Origin: Actinomycetes bacterium
GTDB lineage: Bacteria > Actinomycetota > Actinomycetes > Mycobacteriales > Mycobacteriaceae
Length of the DNA: 64,000 nucleotides
Direction of reading: 5' to 3'
Assembly (NCBI GenBank): GCA_023461275.1
Contig: JAEYMI010000034.1
Location: 16,122 to 80,121 of the forward strand
Part shown: positions 25,282 through 33,984 of the stretch, piece by piece
Numbering within the stretch: position 1 is the first letter of the stretch
Layout of the letters: every line of letters begins with the position of its first letter
Notes under the pieces: model-generated
Seen by the model: only the letters and a program-made list of their open reading frames with translations
Told to the model about the DNA's origin: nothing
Database searches by the model: none
Program-made: the position numbers and the translations under genes

Positions 25282-26648
25282 CGTGTGACCTCTCGAGTGA
25301 TCGGTTCCCGAACACGTGGTTCCCGAACGTGTTTCAGCGTCAGCAGGCTCAGTGCGACCAGCGCGGCGGGCACCACCGAGAACCCGATCACGATCGCGGT
25401 GATCGCACTCGAGGACTGCGCGTGGGTCACTCCTGCGGTGGACGACACGAAGCCGCCGCACGCCAGGATCATCAGGAACACTCCGGGTCCCAGCGTGAGT
25501 CCGGTGGTTTCGCCCGCAGTCCACACCCCGGACATGGCCCCGCCACGATCGTGTCCGGTCGCCTGTGCGTCAGCGGAGATGATGTCGGGAAGCAGCGCCA
25601 ACGGAAAGGCCTGCATCCCCGCGTATCCGATGCCGGCGGCGGCCACCGGCGCCATGATCCACCAACCAGGGGCCCACACCGCGATCACCATCGCGCAGGC
25701 CGCGACAAGGAAGACCGCAGACGAGCACATCAGACCCGTGAGTTTGCCTGCCCGACGACCGATCCGGGCCCACAGCGGCATCACCAGGATGGCGGGCGCG
25801 ATCAATGCCGCGAACATGAGGGTCAGTGCCGTCGGGCTCGAGAGGACATAGGTGGCCACGTACTGGGCGCCGGCGAGCATGATCGCCGACGCGAGGGCTT
25901 GCAGGAAGAACACCGACAGCAGTCGTCGAAAGTCGCGATTGTCGGCGAGCGCGGCGAAGCCCGGCCGCCACTGGCCGGTTGCCTGCGCGGGTTCACCGCC
26001 CCATCGCAGTGTCGACGCCCGAGCAGCGACCCCGAATGTGGTGACCAGCATTCCGACGAAGATCACCGCACCCACGACGACGGCCATCACCGCGTATCCG
26101 GCGCGGCCGCCGCCGGCGGCATCTCGGATGGCCGGTCCGCCCGCGCCGACCACCAGAATCGTCGCGGCCAGCACCACAATGCGGGTGGTGACCAGCCGGG
26201 TCCGTTGGTCATAGTCGGCGGTGAGATCGGTGGGCAGCGCCACGTAGGGCACCTGGAACAGTCCATAGGCGACGGCGGCCAACGAGAACGCGACCAGGAC
26301 CCACACCGAAGCCCACGTCGGGGACAGGGCACCGGGCGTGAGGAACGTGAGGACGAACAGCGGGAACAGTGCGAAAGAACCGATCGACATCAGCCGTCGA
26401 CGGTGACCGCGTTGGGCCGCATCGACGTCGGACCGTGCGCCGATGAACGGGTTGACCACCACGTCGAGCAATTTGGGAACCACCACCACGACAGACGCCA
26501 CCAGGGCTGCGACGCCGAGCGTATCGGTCAGGTAGTACGCCAGTACCAAACCGGGCAGCGTGGCGAAACCGCCGGTGCTGACGCTGCCGGCGGCGTAACC
26601 GGCCACCACCGTCCGTGGGAGTTGTTCCCCTGTGGCACCGTCACCCAC
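25278..26648 (-). CDS. MFS_2 (GPH-type) sugar/lipid-type symporter
   Basis: A 456-residue, 12-helix permease of the glycoside-pentoside-hexuronide/MFS_2 group. VVVVPKLLDVVVNPFIGARSD is the helix 2 motif with two conserved acidic positions. GLFQVPYVALPTDLTADYDQRTRLVTTRIV is the helix 4-5 signature. GYAGMQAFPLALLPDIISAD and GVWTAGETTGLTLGPGVFLMI complete the second half. These families use Na+ or H+ coupling; eukaryotic MFS_2 members move lysolipids. It overlaps the exported hydrolase gene by 8 bases and the PLP lyase by 4, so all three are one transcription unit. Confidence 0.86.
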   Translation of the reverse strand: MGDGATGEQLPRTVVAGYAAGSVSTGGFATLPGLVLAYYLTDTLGVAALVASVVVVVPKLLDVVVNPFIGARSDVDAAQRGHRRRLMSIGSFALFPLFVLTFLTPGALSPTWASVWVLVAFSLAAVAYGLFQVPYVALPTDLTADYDQRTRLVTTRIVVLAATILVVGAGGPAIRDAAGGGRAGYAVMAVVVGAVIFVGMLVTTFGVAARASTLRWGGEPAQATGQWRPGFAALADNRDFRRLLSVFFLQALASAIMLAGAQYVATYVLSSPTALTLMFAALIAPAILVMPLWARIGRRAGKLTGLMCSSAVFLVAACAMVIAVWAPGWWIMAPVAAAGIGYAGMQAFPLALLPDIISADAQATGHDRGGAMSGVWTAGETTGLTLGPGVFLMILACGGFVSSTAGVTHAQSSSAITAIVIGFSVVPAALVALSLLTLKHVREPRVREPITREVTR

Positions 26649-28617
26649 GGTAGGCCTCGATCCGTTCCCACATCCTGGTGTAGGCCTCTGCGGCGGAGAA
26701 GAGATCGCCGATCAGCGCCGGACCATCGGGACCGGCCTGGACGCGCAAGCTCTCGATCCAGTCCGGGAGAAGTCCGTAATGCGCAGTGCCGTCGGTATTG
26801 ATGTCGAATATCCGCGACCCGGAGCGCTGCCGATCGATTCGGCTGACACCGTCGGCGCCGATGAACGGATAGTGGACCGGATGTGTCCTCGCTGAGGGGC
26901 GGGGATGAGCCTGCTTGCCGAGCCCACCCATGTCCGGGCCGAACCCGACGCCGAACGGGAATCGCTGATCGCGCTGCGCGCGGAGGTAACGCCACGCGGA
27001 ACCGAAGTCCGGCGGCATGTCGCCGTGGCGTCCGGATTCGCCCGGATCGGCTTCTGCCGGTGTCGCGAACAGCCCGACGATGCCGCCGGCCGCGAGGATC
27101 CGTCGATAGTTGCGTCGGTCGGTCCAGGTGTGTGAGGACACCACTCCCGGGTAATGCCGGGACTCGATGATGCCCAAGGCGCCTTCTGCCGACTTGACGC
27201 TGAAGTGGTCGATGTCGATCGCCATGTGGCGGTTGATGAGTCCGTTGATCGCGTGGGCACCGAGTGTGGAGAGTCCACGTGTGTTGCACCGCTGCGACGC
27301 CGGATATCCGACGACCGGGTTGTCCTTCTCGTCGCCGTCACAGGTCTGCACCTGCCACGGGTGTCCGGTGGAGAGCAGTTCCCCGGCGTTGACCGCGGCA
27401 CCGGTCGCACCTTGGTCGAATCGGGTGCCGCCCAAGGCATTGTCGAACTTGTGCGTCAGGATCACCTGCCGCACACCCATCGCCGCGAGTTCGTCGAGGC
27501 CCCGATCGATGTCGGCGGCCGAACACTGCGGACGTCCCCTGATCTCCCGGCATCCGAACGGCTCGGAAATCTCGATGCCCAGAGTCACCGCGACCTTGCC
27601 CGCCGCGATGATCTGACGCGCCTGGGCTGCTGTGGTGGCGATGCGGAGGAACCCGCGTCCCGGTCCGCCGTTCTGTGCGTCGATGTAGTCGATGAGTTCG
27701 TGCAGCATCCGGTGCTGTACCCGGACCGACGTCATCTCGTCACACGGCTGGTCGCCTATCCAATAGCGTTCGCACAGAACACGATTCTGAACATAGTAGT
27801 TCTGGATCATCCGCAGGCCCGATCGCCAGGACCGTTCGATCCACCGATAGTAGGTCTGTTCGTGGGTCAGCGAATCCCACCGTGGCCAGTCGGGGAAGCT
27901 CGGCCATCCGGACGTGGCGTGCGGGCCAGGCCGTGACAGTACCTGCTCGGAGACCGCGGGGATGCCCTCGGGTTCGTGATCGGGGCAGTCCCGCAGCGCC
28001 ACGGTCACTCCCAACGGACTGAACGGTGCGCCGCAATGCAATTCACCGCCCAGGAACTGCTCGGCCAGCAGATGCGCGTGCGAGTCGACGAAGCCGCGCA
28101 GTCGGCCGTTGTCGTCGGTTCCGGTGAACGTCGGTCCGCTGACGTCGATCTCGGGTTCCGGGAAGGACTGACATCCGTTTGCGCGGTGGATGTCCACGGT
28201 GTGTGCCGGGCCCGACGGGGCGGTGGGCGCGAGGACGTAGGTGCTGCCCGCCGATCGCCTCAGGGACCAGATCGCCGCGGGTGTCGGTTGGCCACCGCGA
28301 AGCACCGGATTCCCGCGCGGTGCCGCAGTCAACAGTCGTCGATCACGGTCGTAGAAGAGGAACCGTCCCAGCCCGGCCGGTTTCACGAAGAACGGGCCGG
28401 AGCCGCCGCCGATCCGGGCGTCGTCGACGAGATTCACGCACGCGCCGGCAAGCCGGTCGACGTCGTCGGTGGGTGCGCCGTGCGCCGGGGCAGCAGGTGA
28501 GATCACCGCGCCCACTGTCACCGTCACCACGAGCAGCCAGGTGACGAGAAACCAGAGACCGAGCACGGAAGTGGTGGTCGATGACCTGTGACGATCGGCC
28601 ATCGAACGCAACCTCAT
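26641..28617 (-). CDS. Exported M19-like metal-dependent amidohydrolase
   Basis: A 658-residue secreted protein. The signal segment is SVLGLWFLVTWLLVVTVTVGAVISPAAPAHG, cleaved near residue 48. About 150 residues of unrecognised N-terminal domain follow. The catalytic part has FVDSHAHL (H-x-H), VAVTLGIEISEPFGC (Glu), VILTHKFDNALGG (His), MAIDIDHFS, VVSSHTWTD and FGVGFGPDMGGLG. This order of ligands is that of membrane dipeptidase/amidohydrolase (M19). Many paired cysteines suggest a disulfide-stabilised extracellular enzyme. The start could also be ATG 28602. First gene of the three-gene operon. The substrate is unknown. Two small hairpins at 28647-28692 separate it from poxB. Confidence 0.8.
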   Translation of the reverse strand: MRLRSMADRHRSSTTTSVLGLWFLVTWLLVVTVTVGAVISPAAPAHGAPTDDVDRLAGACVNLVDDARIGGGSGPFFVKPAGLGRFLFYDRDRRLLTAAPRGNPVLRGGQPTPAAIWSLRRSAGSTYVLAPTAPSGPAHTVDIHRANGCQSFPEPEIDVSGPTFTGTDDNGRLRGFVDSHAHLLAEQFLGGELHCGAPFSPLGVTVALRDCPDHEPEGIPAVSEQVLSRPGPHATSGWPSFPDWPRWDSLTHEQTYYRWIERSWRSGLRMIQNYYVQNRVLCERYWIGDQPCDEMTSVRVQHRMLHELIDYIDAQNGGPGRGFLRIATTAAQARQIIAAGKVAVTLGIEISEPFGCREIRGRPQCSAADIDRGLDELAAMGVRQVILTHKFDNALGGTRFDQGATGAAVNAGELLSTGHPWQVQTCDGDEKDNPVVGYPASQRCNTRGLSTLGAHAINGLINRHMAIDIDHFSVKSAEGALGIIESRHYPGVVSSHTWTDRRNYRRILAAGGIVGLFATPAEADPGESGRHGDMPPDFGSAWRYLRAQRDQRFPFGVGFGPDMGGLGKQAHPRPSARTHPVHYPFIGADGVSRIDRQRSGSRIFDINTDGTAHYGLLPDWIESLRVQAGPDGPALIGDLFSAAEAYTRMWERIEAYRG

Positions 28618-28719
28618 GCGCGAGAGAGTAGGTGACCCGTGCAGTCAGCGCCCGACAATCAGTCATTTGGGCGCTCGGCGCACAAAAGTGCGTCGCCTGC
28701 GCCACCCACTGCCGAGGGG

Positions 28720-30456
28720 TCAGTCGAACAGTCGTCGGAGGAGGTTGGTCTCGGCCAGATCGACGAGCTCATCACCGCGACCCGACATCACCGTCCGCAG
28801 CGCGTAGAGGGTGAAGCCCTTGGCCTGGGCGGCCGTGATGGTCGGTGGAATGGAGAGCTCCTGACGTGCGGTCACTACGTCGAGCAGCGCCGGACCGTCA
28901 TGAGCGAGGATCTCGCGAACCGCGCCCTCGAGGTCGTCGGGTTGCTCCACCCGCCGACCGAGAATGCCCATCCCGTTGGCCATGTCCGCGAAATTGGGAT
29001 TCTCCAGATCGGTTCCGTAGTTCACGAAGCCGGCGGCCTTCATCTCCACCTCGACGAAGTTCAGCGACGAGTTGTTGAACACGACGACTTTGACCGGCAG
29101 CTTGTTCTGAGTCAGTGTGATCAGCTCACCGAGCAGCATGGTGAGTCCGCCGTCGCCGGCCATCGCGATCACCTGACGCGACGGAAACGCCGATTGCGCA
29201 CCCACCGCCTGCGACAGCGCATTGGCCATCGATCCGTGGGTGAACGACCCGATGAGTCGCCGGGAGCCGTTCATCGTGAGGTACCGGGCCGCCCACACCA
29301 CCGGCGACCCGACATCGGGGATGAAGACCGCGTCGTCGGATGCATTGTCGCTGAGAAGCTTTGCCAGATACTGCGGGTGGATCGGCGTACGGTTGCGGTC
29401 GTTGTCGGCGAGTTCGTCGAGACCAGCCCGCGCCTTGTGGTAGTGCTCGAGAGCCGACGCGAGATGGACACTGCTGCGGGATTTCTCCAGCAGCGGCAAC
29501 AGTGCCGGGATGGTATCGGCGACGCTGCCCACCAATCCGATGTCGACCGGGGTTCGGCGCCCGATCTGTTGCCCGCGGATGTCGAGCTGGATGATCGTGG
29601 CCTTGGACGGATAAAACTGCTGATAGGGGAAATCGGTACCCAGCATGAGCAGGGTGTCGCACTTCTCGATCGCCCGATAGCCCGACGAAAAGCCCAGCAA
29701 GCCCGTCATTCCGACGTCGAAGGGGTTGTCATACTCGACGAACTCCTTGCCGCGCAGCGCATGCACGATCGGAGCCTGCAGAGCCGACGCCAGTTCGATG
29801 AGACTCTCGTGTGCGCCCGCCACACCGGCGCCGGCCAGGATGGTCACCGCTGCAGAACTGTTGAGAACCGATGCGACCCTGCGCAACTCGTCGTCGGTCG
29901 GTCGGACGATCCGGGGAATGGAGCGGATCGGCGCCCCACCGCGGGTACCGGAACTCTTGGCGAGGAAGGTCTCACCGGGGATGACCAGCACGGCCACGTC
30001 GCGTTGCTCGATCGCGGTCCGCATCGCGATCTCCAGCAGACGCGGCAGTTGCTCGGGCGTGTTCACCATCTCGCAGAATGCGCTGCACTCGCTGAACAAC
30101 CGTTCCGGATGGGTCTCCTGGAAGTAGCCACTGCCGATCTCGTCGCCGGGGATGTGGGCGGCGATGGCCAGCACCGGGACCCGGCTGCGATGAGCGTCGT
30201 ACAGCCCGTTGATCAGATGCAGGTTGCCCGGGCCGCAGCTGCCCGCGCACACGGCGAGCTCACCGGTGAGTGCGGCCTCGGCAGAGGAGGCGAAGGCCGC
30301 GGCCTCCTCGTGCCGGACATGCTGCCACGCGATCGTCCCATCGCGTCGCAGTGCGTCGGTGAAACCGTTGAGTGAGTCACCCGGGATGCCGTACACCCGT
30401 CGCACGCCGGCATCGCGGATGATCTCGACCATGGTATCGGCCACAGTCGTTGCCAT
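28720..30456 (-). CDS. poxB: Pyruvate oxidase/dehydrogenase (ubiquinone/menaquinone, ThDP-dependent)
   Basis: A 578-residue thiamine-diphosphate enzyme. The proton-relay Glu50 is in RHEEAAAFASSAEA. GSCGPGNLHLINGLYDAHRSRVPVLAI is the PYR-domain core. The cofactor-binding GDGGLTM...NN motif (GDG at about residue 435, then VVVFNNSSLNF) is present. The C-terminal tail after residue 530 resembles the membrane-binding PoxB end (RTVMSGRGDELVDLAETNLLRRLF). PoxB oxidises pyruvate to acetate and CO2 with electrons to the quinone pool, a stationary-phase route. It follows a baeRF gene 62 bases upstream on the same strand. Confidence 0.92.
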   Translation of the reverse strand: MATTVADTMVEIIRDAGVRRVYGIPGDSLNGFTDALRRDGTIAWQHVRHEEAAAFASSAEAALTGELAVCAGSCGPGNLHLINGLYDAHRSRVPVLAIAAHIPGDEIGSGYFQETHPERLFSECSAFCEMVNTPEQLPRLLEIAMRTAIEQRDVAVLVIPGETFLAKSSGTRGGAPIRSIPRIVRPTDDELRRVASVLNSSAAVTILAGAGVAGAHESLIELASALQAPIVHALRGKEFVEYDNPFDVGMTGLLGFSSGYRAIEKCDTLLMLGTDFPYQQFYPSKATIIQLDIRGQQIGRRTPVDIGLVGSVADTIPALLPLLEKSRSSVHLASALEHYHKARAGLDELADNDRNRTPIHPQYLAKLLSDNASDDAVFIPDVGSPVVWAARYLTMNGSRRLIGSFTHGSMANALSQAVGAQSAFPSRQVIAMAGDGGLTMLLGELITLTQNKLPVKVVVFNNSSLNFVEVEMKAAGFVNYGTDLENPNFADMANGMGILGRRVEQPDDLEGAVREILAHDGPALLDVVTARQELSIPPTITAAQAKGFTLYALRTVMSGRGDELVDLAETNLLRRLFD

Positions 30457-30518
30457 AGAGGGCCTTTCGTCGTCGGAATGTCGGAGCGTCGGGCCGTACG
30501 GCAAAAACGTTCAATCGG

Positions 30519-31649
30519 TCAGCTCGGCGCGAACCGCAGCCCCGCGATCGCCTTCTGATTCCAGATGTCGGCGGTGATCTCGGCGGCCCGTACTGCGACC
30601 ACGGTACCGCCGGTATCGAGGACCGCGATCGCGATGCGAGACAGCAGGTCGTATCCGGAGTCGTCGAGTTGCAGTGCGCCGGTGGTGTCGTCGACGGTGC
30701 CGAGGATGTCGATGGTGAAGTCGTAGACGAGGGTCTCGACCGCGCCAGTCGCGGCTGCTCTGCTGATGTCGGACAGATCGGTGGCCACCAATCCGCGTCC
30801 GACACCGTCGCCGATGCGTTCAACGAGCGCGTTGTTGGTCTCGGCGTTGATGGTGGACAGATGCTCGCGGATCACCGCGTCGATCTCGTCGGCGCGCAAT
30901 TCGTCGGGCCCGCCGGGGAGGTGGACGATCCGGTGGTCGGTATCGGCGTTGGCATACATGTCCAGCAGCGGATCGGTTGCGAACACGAACAACGGCCGCT
31001 CGGTATTCGGATCCTGATGGTAGAGCTCACTTTTCACCGCTTCGGCGACGCGCTTGGCATACTTCTCCAGCAGGACCTTCTTGCCTTCGTCGCCAACCAG
31101 GCGTCGGACATGGCCTCGGTCGCGGACGGTGGCACGATTGGTGGCATCAGCGACATCGGTGGCGTGTTCGCCCTGAAGATCGAGTTCGGCGGCGCGGGTG
31201 GTCGCGGTGGCTTCCCACAGATTCCAACCATGCGCGGACAAGGTGAGCGCGAACGCTGACTGCGGCGTGGTCACCGCCCGGACGATCTGGCCGAGATCGA
31301 AGTAGTTGCCCACCTGGAGTTGATCCTCGAGTTCGTTGGGCAGTACGTAGAGGTCGGCGAAGTCGTCGGCGATGAAGATCGCCATCGACCGCGACAGCTT
31401 GTTCCACGCCTCATCGGTGCGGATTTTCTCCCAGTGCTCGCGGAGTGCCTGCTCGTGGTTGTGCCGCAAGCCTTCCTCGCGATCGCGAAGCGTACGGATG
31501 GCCCGATCGAATGCACTCTTGGCGCCCAGATGGCTCGCTTCCCACTGATCCGGCGCGGGTGAGGTCTGCGTATAGATCGTGATCGCCGTCTCATGCCGAG
31601 TTCCCAACTCGCGCAACTGATCTATGGTTGGCAGCTCGTAGCGGGCCAT
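30519..31649 (-). CDS. baeRF-type protein (bacterial release-factor-fold, family 11-like)
   Basis: A 376-residue soluble protein. The N-terminus LRELGTRHETAITIYTQTSPAP begins the release-factor-like fold. FIADDFADLYVLPNELEDQLQVGNYFDLGQIVRAV and FALTLSAHGWNLWEATATTRAAELDL resemble eRF1 domains. RPLFVFATDPLLDMYANADTDHRIVHLPGGPDEL corresponds to domain 3. Bacterial archaeo-eukaryotic release factor (baeRF) proteins of this type are probably hibernation or stalled-ribosome factors; the exact role is unproven. The start at 31649 is preceded by GAAGGGAACACA. It is in line with poxB, so a stress-related operon is possible. Confidence 0.7.
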   Translation of the reverse strand: MARYELPTIDQLRELGTRHETAITIYTQTSPAPDQWEASHLGAKSAFDRAIRTLRDREEGLRHNHEQALREHWEKIRTDEAWNKLSRSMAIFIADDFADLYVLPNELEDQLQVGNYFDLGQIVRAVTTPQSAFALTLSAHGWNLWEATATTRAAELDLQGEHATDVADATNRATVRDRGHVRRLVGDEGKKVLLEKYAKRVAEAVKSELYHQDPNTERPLFVFATDPLLDMYANADTDHRIVHLPGGPDELRADEIDAVIREHLSTINAETNNALVERIGDGVGRGLVATDLSDISRAAATGAVETLVYDFTIDILGTVDDTTGALQLDDSGYDLLSRIAIAVLDTGGTVVAVRAAEITADIWNQKAIAGLRFAPS

Positions 31650-31779
31650 TGTGTTCCCTTCGTCGGTCGTGCTCGGCCCCCCGCCTTCCAGGATACTGAT
31701 CGGCACACTCGAAGAGGCGGCTGTTGACCAATCAGGCTCCGTCCTGATGTGACAAATCGCTCACCGGCGCGGGGTGGAC

Positions 31780-32166
31780 TCAGCGGCGACGGATGGCCGT
31801 GGGGCCGACAACGTCGGCGCCCAGCTCTCGCACGCGTTCGCGGAGGCCTCGATCAGCCGTTACCACCACGCGGCGTCGGTTCGGGTGCTCGGCGACGACA
31901 GCGACGATCGCATCGTCACCGGATCCGGCGGCCGCGACCACCTCGACGCCGGGCGCACCCTCCACCGATCGTGCGGCACCCTCGACGACCATCACCACGT
32001 CGACCGGGCCGGGCAGGTCCGGCAGGCCGGTCTCGCCGAGTGTGGTGATGGCGTCCCGGAGTCGCACGTTGGCGCCCGCACGGTCCTTCCACCATCCATC
32101 GGGGACCGACCCGACGACATTCGCGGCATCGACGATGATCAGCGGCCGTGCCGGATCGCCGCTCAT
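31780..32166 (-). CDS. PIN/NYN-like nuclease-fold protein (often called NTP pyrophosphohydrolase)
   Basis: A 128-residue protein. The acidic pattern fits a PIN/NYN nuclease fold: LIIVDAANVVGSVPDGWWKDR at the N-terminus, AAAGSGDDAIVAVVAE in the middle, and VVVTADRGLRERVRELGADVVGP at the end, with three carboxylate clusters. Homologues are often labelled NTP pyrophosphohydrolase without experimental support. The ATG overlaps the TGA of the nat gene (ATGA), so the two are translationally coupled. There is no antitoxin-like small gene beside it, so a toxin-antitoxin role is unlikely. Confidence 0.65.
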   Translation of the reverse strand: MSGDPARPLIIVDAANVVGSVPDGWWKDRAGANVRLRDAITTLGETGLPDLPGPVDVVMVVEGAARSVEGAPGVEVVAAAGSGDDAIVAVVAEHPNRRRVVVTADRGLRERVRELGADVVGPTAIRRR

Positions 32167-33074
32167 CAGTTGTCGAGGACCTTGGCCACGGCGTCGGGCA
32201 GGGCGTCGATGGTCGCCACGTCTATGCCGAAGCGATGCTCCAGCAGGTCGAGCACCTCGCCGGCGTCGGCGAGCGACTTCTTCTCGGTCCCACCGCCACG
32301 ACGATGGATCGACAGGTGACGTCCGCGCAGATTCCACCGTGCATCGTCGGCGACGATGGCCGCGTTCAGCCCGGTGACGAAATGCGACGACGGCTGAGTC
32401 GAGACGTACCAGCTCGCCACCTCGAGATCGATGCGCGGTCGCGCAGTATCGGCGAACAGATAGACCGGCCGCCATGTGCCGTCGATCAACGTCTCCATCG
32501 TCAACGGCGACGACGACCGCCACTCCGAGTCGTCTCGGGTGATCCGGAACGGTTCATGATCGGTCTCCTGCGGCTCGTCGAGCACATGGCGCAGGGGAGT
32601 GGTCGGCGTCTGTCCGCCGAATCCGACGTCGACCAGGCGTGGCCCGTCGAACTGCGGACTCATAATCCGCAGCAACTGATGAGTCTCGGCGGGAAGAGTA
32701 TCGGTGTCCTTCATCCACACCACCCGGCCGGCCAGCGCATCGACGCTGAAACCCAGCTCCCGCAACACATATCCGAGTAGCCCGTTCTGCTCGAAGCAGT
32801 AGCCGCCCCGGCGTCGTCGAACGAGTTTGTCCTGCAGCGTCTCCGCGTCCAGGGCCGCGACCGCAATGCCCAGCAGTGGGTCGATTCCCTCGAACGGGAT
32901 GTGCCGGATATGCGCGGCGACGATGCCGGCGAGCGTCTCGAGGGTTGGCGTCCGCGGACCGGTGTAGTCGATGCGAGCGAAGTAGGCGTCGAGGTCCACC
33001 GACGATTCCGGCGAGGTGGCAGAGCGGTGCGGGGGCATCGTCGCGGCCGGAACAGTCACGGTTGGATCGCTCAT
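32166..33074 (-). CDS. nat: Arylamine N-acetyltransferase
   Basis: A 302-residue acetyl-CoA-dependent transferase. The catalytic triad is Cys93 (RGGYCFEQNG), His132 (THQLL) and Asp149 (LVDVGFGG), with the spacing of mycobacterial NAT. IRHIPFEGIDPLLG precedes the cysteine as in the family. NAT acetylates arylamines and arylhydrazines such as isoniazid, and in mycobacteria affects mycolic-acid and steroid metabolism. The ~25-residue extension before VDLDAYFARI is extra; the start at 33074 is the first good ATG. Coupled to the downstream PIN-like gene; divergent from mug. Confidence 0.92.
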   Translation of the reverse strand: MSDPTVTVPAATMPPHRSATSPESSVDLDAYFARIDYTGPRTPTLETLAGIVAAHIRHIPFEGIDPLLGIAVAALDAETLQDKLVRRRRGGYCFEQNGLLGYVLRELGFSVDALAGRVVWMKDTDTLPAETHQLLRIMSPQFDGPRLVDVGFGGQTPTTPLRHVLDEPQETDHEPFRITRDDSEWRSSSPLTMETLIDGTWRPVYLFADTARPRIDLEVASWYVSTQPSSHFVTGLNAAIVADDARWNLRGRHLSIHRRGGGTEKKSLADAGEVLDLLEHRFGIDVATIDALPDAVAKVLDN

Positions 33075-33110
33075 GCCTTGATCGTCGCACGCCAACTCTA
33101 TGGTGGGCGG

Positions 33111-33707
33111 ATGGGCTTCACCCGCACCGAACTGCTCGCGTTCGCCGGGCGCGAGATCGATGACCTCCTCGGCCCGGGCTGCCGCCTGCTGTTCGTCGGT
33201 ATCAATCCCGGACTGTGGACGGCCGCGGTCGGCGCCCATTTCGCACGGCCGGGCAACCGGTTCTATCCGGCGCTGTATCGGGCCGGGATCACCGATCACC
33301 TCATCGACGCATCGACGGGGATGTCGGAGGCCGACCGGCGCTACCTCATCGACCGTGGCGTCGGGATCACCAACGTGGTGCCGAGAGCAACGGCAACAGC
33401 TGCCGAACTGTCCGACGACGAGGTCCGTGCCGGCGGACGCGCCCTGCTCGACCGCGTGTCGGCGATCGGACCCGAGGTGGTCGCCGTGGCCGGAATCACG
33501 GCGTATCGCACGGCCTTTGGCGAGCGCCATGCCGTGGTCGGTCCGCAGGAAAGGACGTGGCGATCGACGCGGGTGTGGGTGGTGCCCAACCCCAGCGGAC
33601 TCAACGCTCACGAGACGGCCGATTCACTGGCCGCTGCCTACCGGGAAGCTGCGGAGGCCGCCGGGATCACCGGTCTGTCCGGCACTACAGGTCGGACGAG
33701 GAGATGA
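33111..33707 (+). CDS. mug: Mismatch-specific (G:T/G:U) DNA glycosylase
   Basis: A 198-residue member of the MUG/TDG family of uracil-DNA glycosylases. The active-site motif is LLFVGINPGLWTAAVGAHFARPGNRF, with the Asn that activates water and the GRPGNRFYPAL-type loop. The downstream intercalation motif is VPNPSGLNAHET. The enzyme removes uracil, thymine or ethenocytosine opposite guanine. The start at ATG 33111 gives the usual N-terminus. It is divergent from nat with 36 bases between starts, and its 3' end overlaps the convergent DUF503 gene by 23 bases. Confidence 0.9.
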   Translation: MGFTRTELLAFAGREIDDLLGPGCRLLFVGINPGLWTAAVGAHFARPGNRFYPALYRAGITDHLIDASTGMSEADRRYLIDRGVGITNVVPRATATAAELSDDEVRAGGRALLDRVSAIGPEVVAVAGITAYRTAFGERHAVVGPQERTWRSTRVWVVPNPSGLNAHETADSLAAAYREAAEAAGITGLSGTTGRTRR

Positions 33708-33981
33708 CCCGACGACGAACCGACAGCAGTTGCGCTTCAGGATGGTCGGCGGCGCGGCGTTCGACGGCATCGAGGACGTCGACCACATGGGCTCGATCGG
33801 CGGCGACAACGCTGACACCGATCCCGGCACGCCGGTGCAGATCGAGGTTGTCCACCTCGGCCACCGAGACGCCGAAGCGTTTGGTCAGGTCGGCGATGAT
33901 CGGCCGCACCACGGACCGCTTCTGCTTGAGAGACGCCACATCACCGAGGAGGTAATCGAACTCGGTCCAGCCGATCCACAT
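33685..33981 (-). CDS. DUF503 (YlxP-like) protein
   Basis: A 98-residue protein matching the ferredoxin-like DUF503/YlxP family. The hallmark is SLKQKRSVVRPIIADLTKRFGVSVAEVDNLDLHRRAGIGVSVVAAD, and VLDAVERRAADHPEAQLLSVRRRVI follows. The family often neighbours rbfA/infB and may bind RNA. It starts 3 bases after the stop of ppk2, so it is co-transcribed with that gene. Confidence 0.83.
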   Translation of the reverse strand: MWIGWTEFDYLLGDVASLKQKRSVVRPIIADLTKRFGVSVAEVDNLDLHRRAGIGVSVVAADRAHVVDVLDAVERRAADHPEAQLLSVRRRVISSSDL

Positions 33982-33984
33982 GGC

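Noticed and set aside
28639..30375. 578-codon open frame on the plus strand
   Set aside because: Antisense shadow of poxB.
31780..33074. Toxin-antitoxin pair (PIN-like protein with nat)
   Set aside because: The coupled gene is a clear arylamine N-acetyltransferase, not an antitoxin, and the PIN-like protein is longer on charged motifs than VapC-type toxins.
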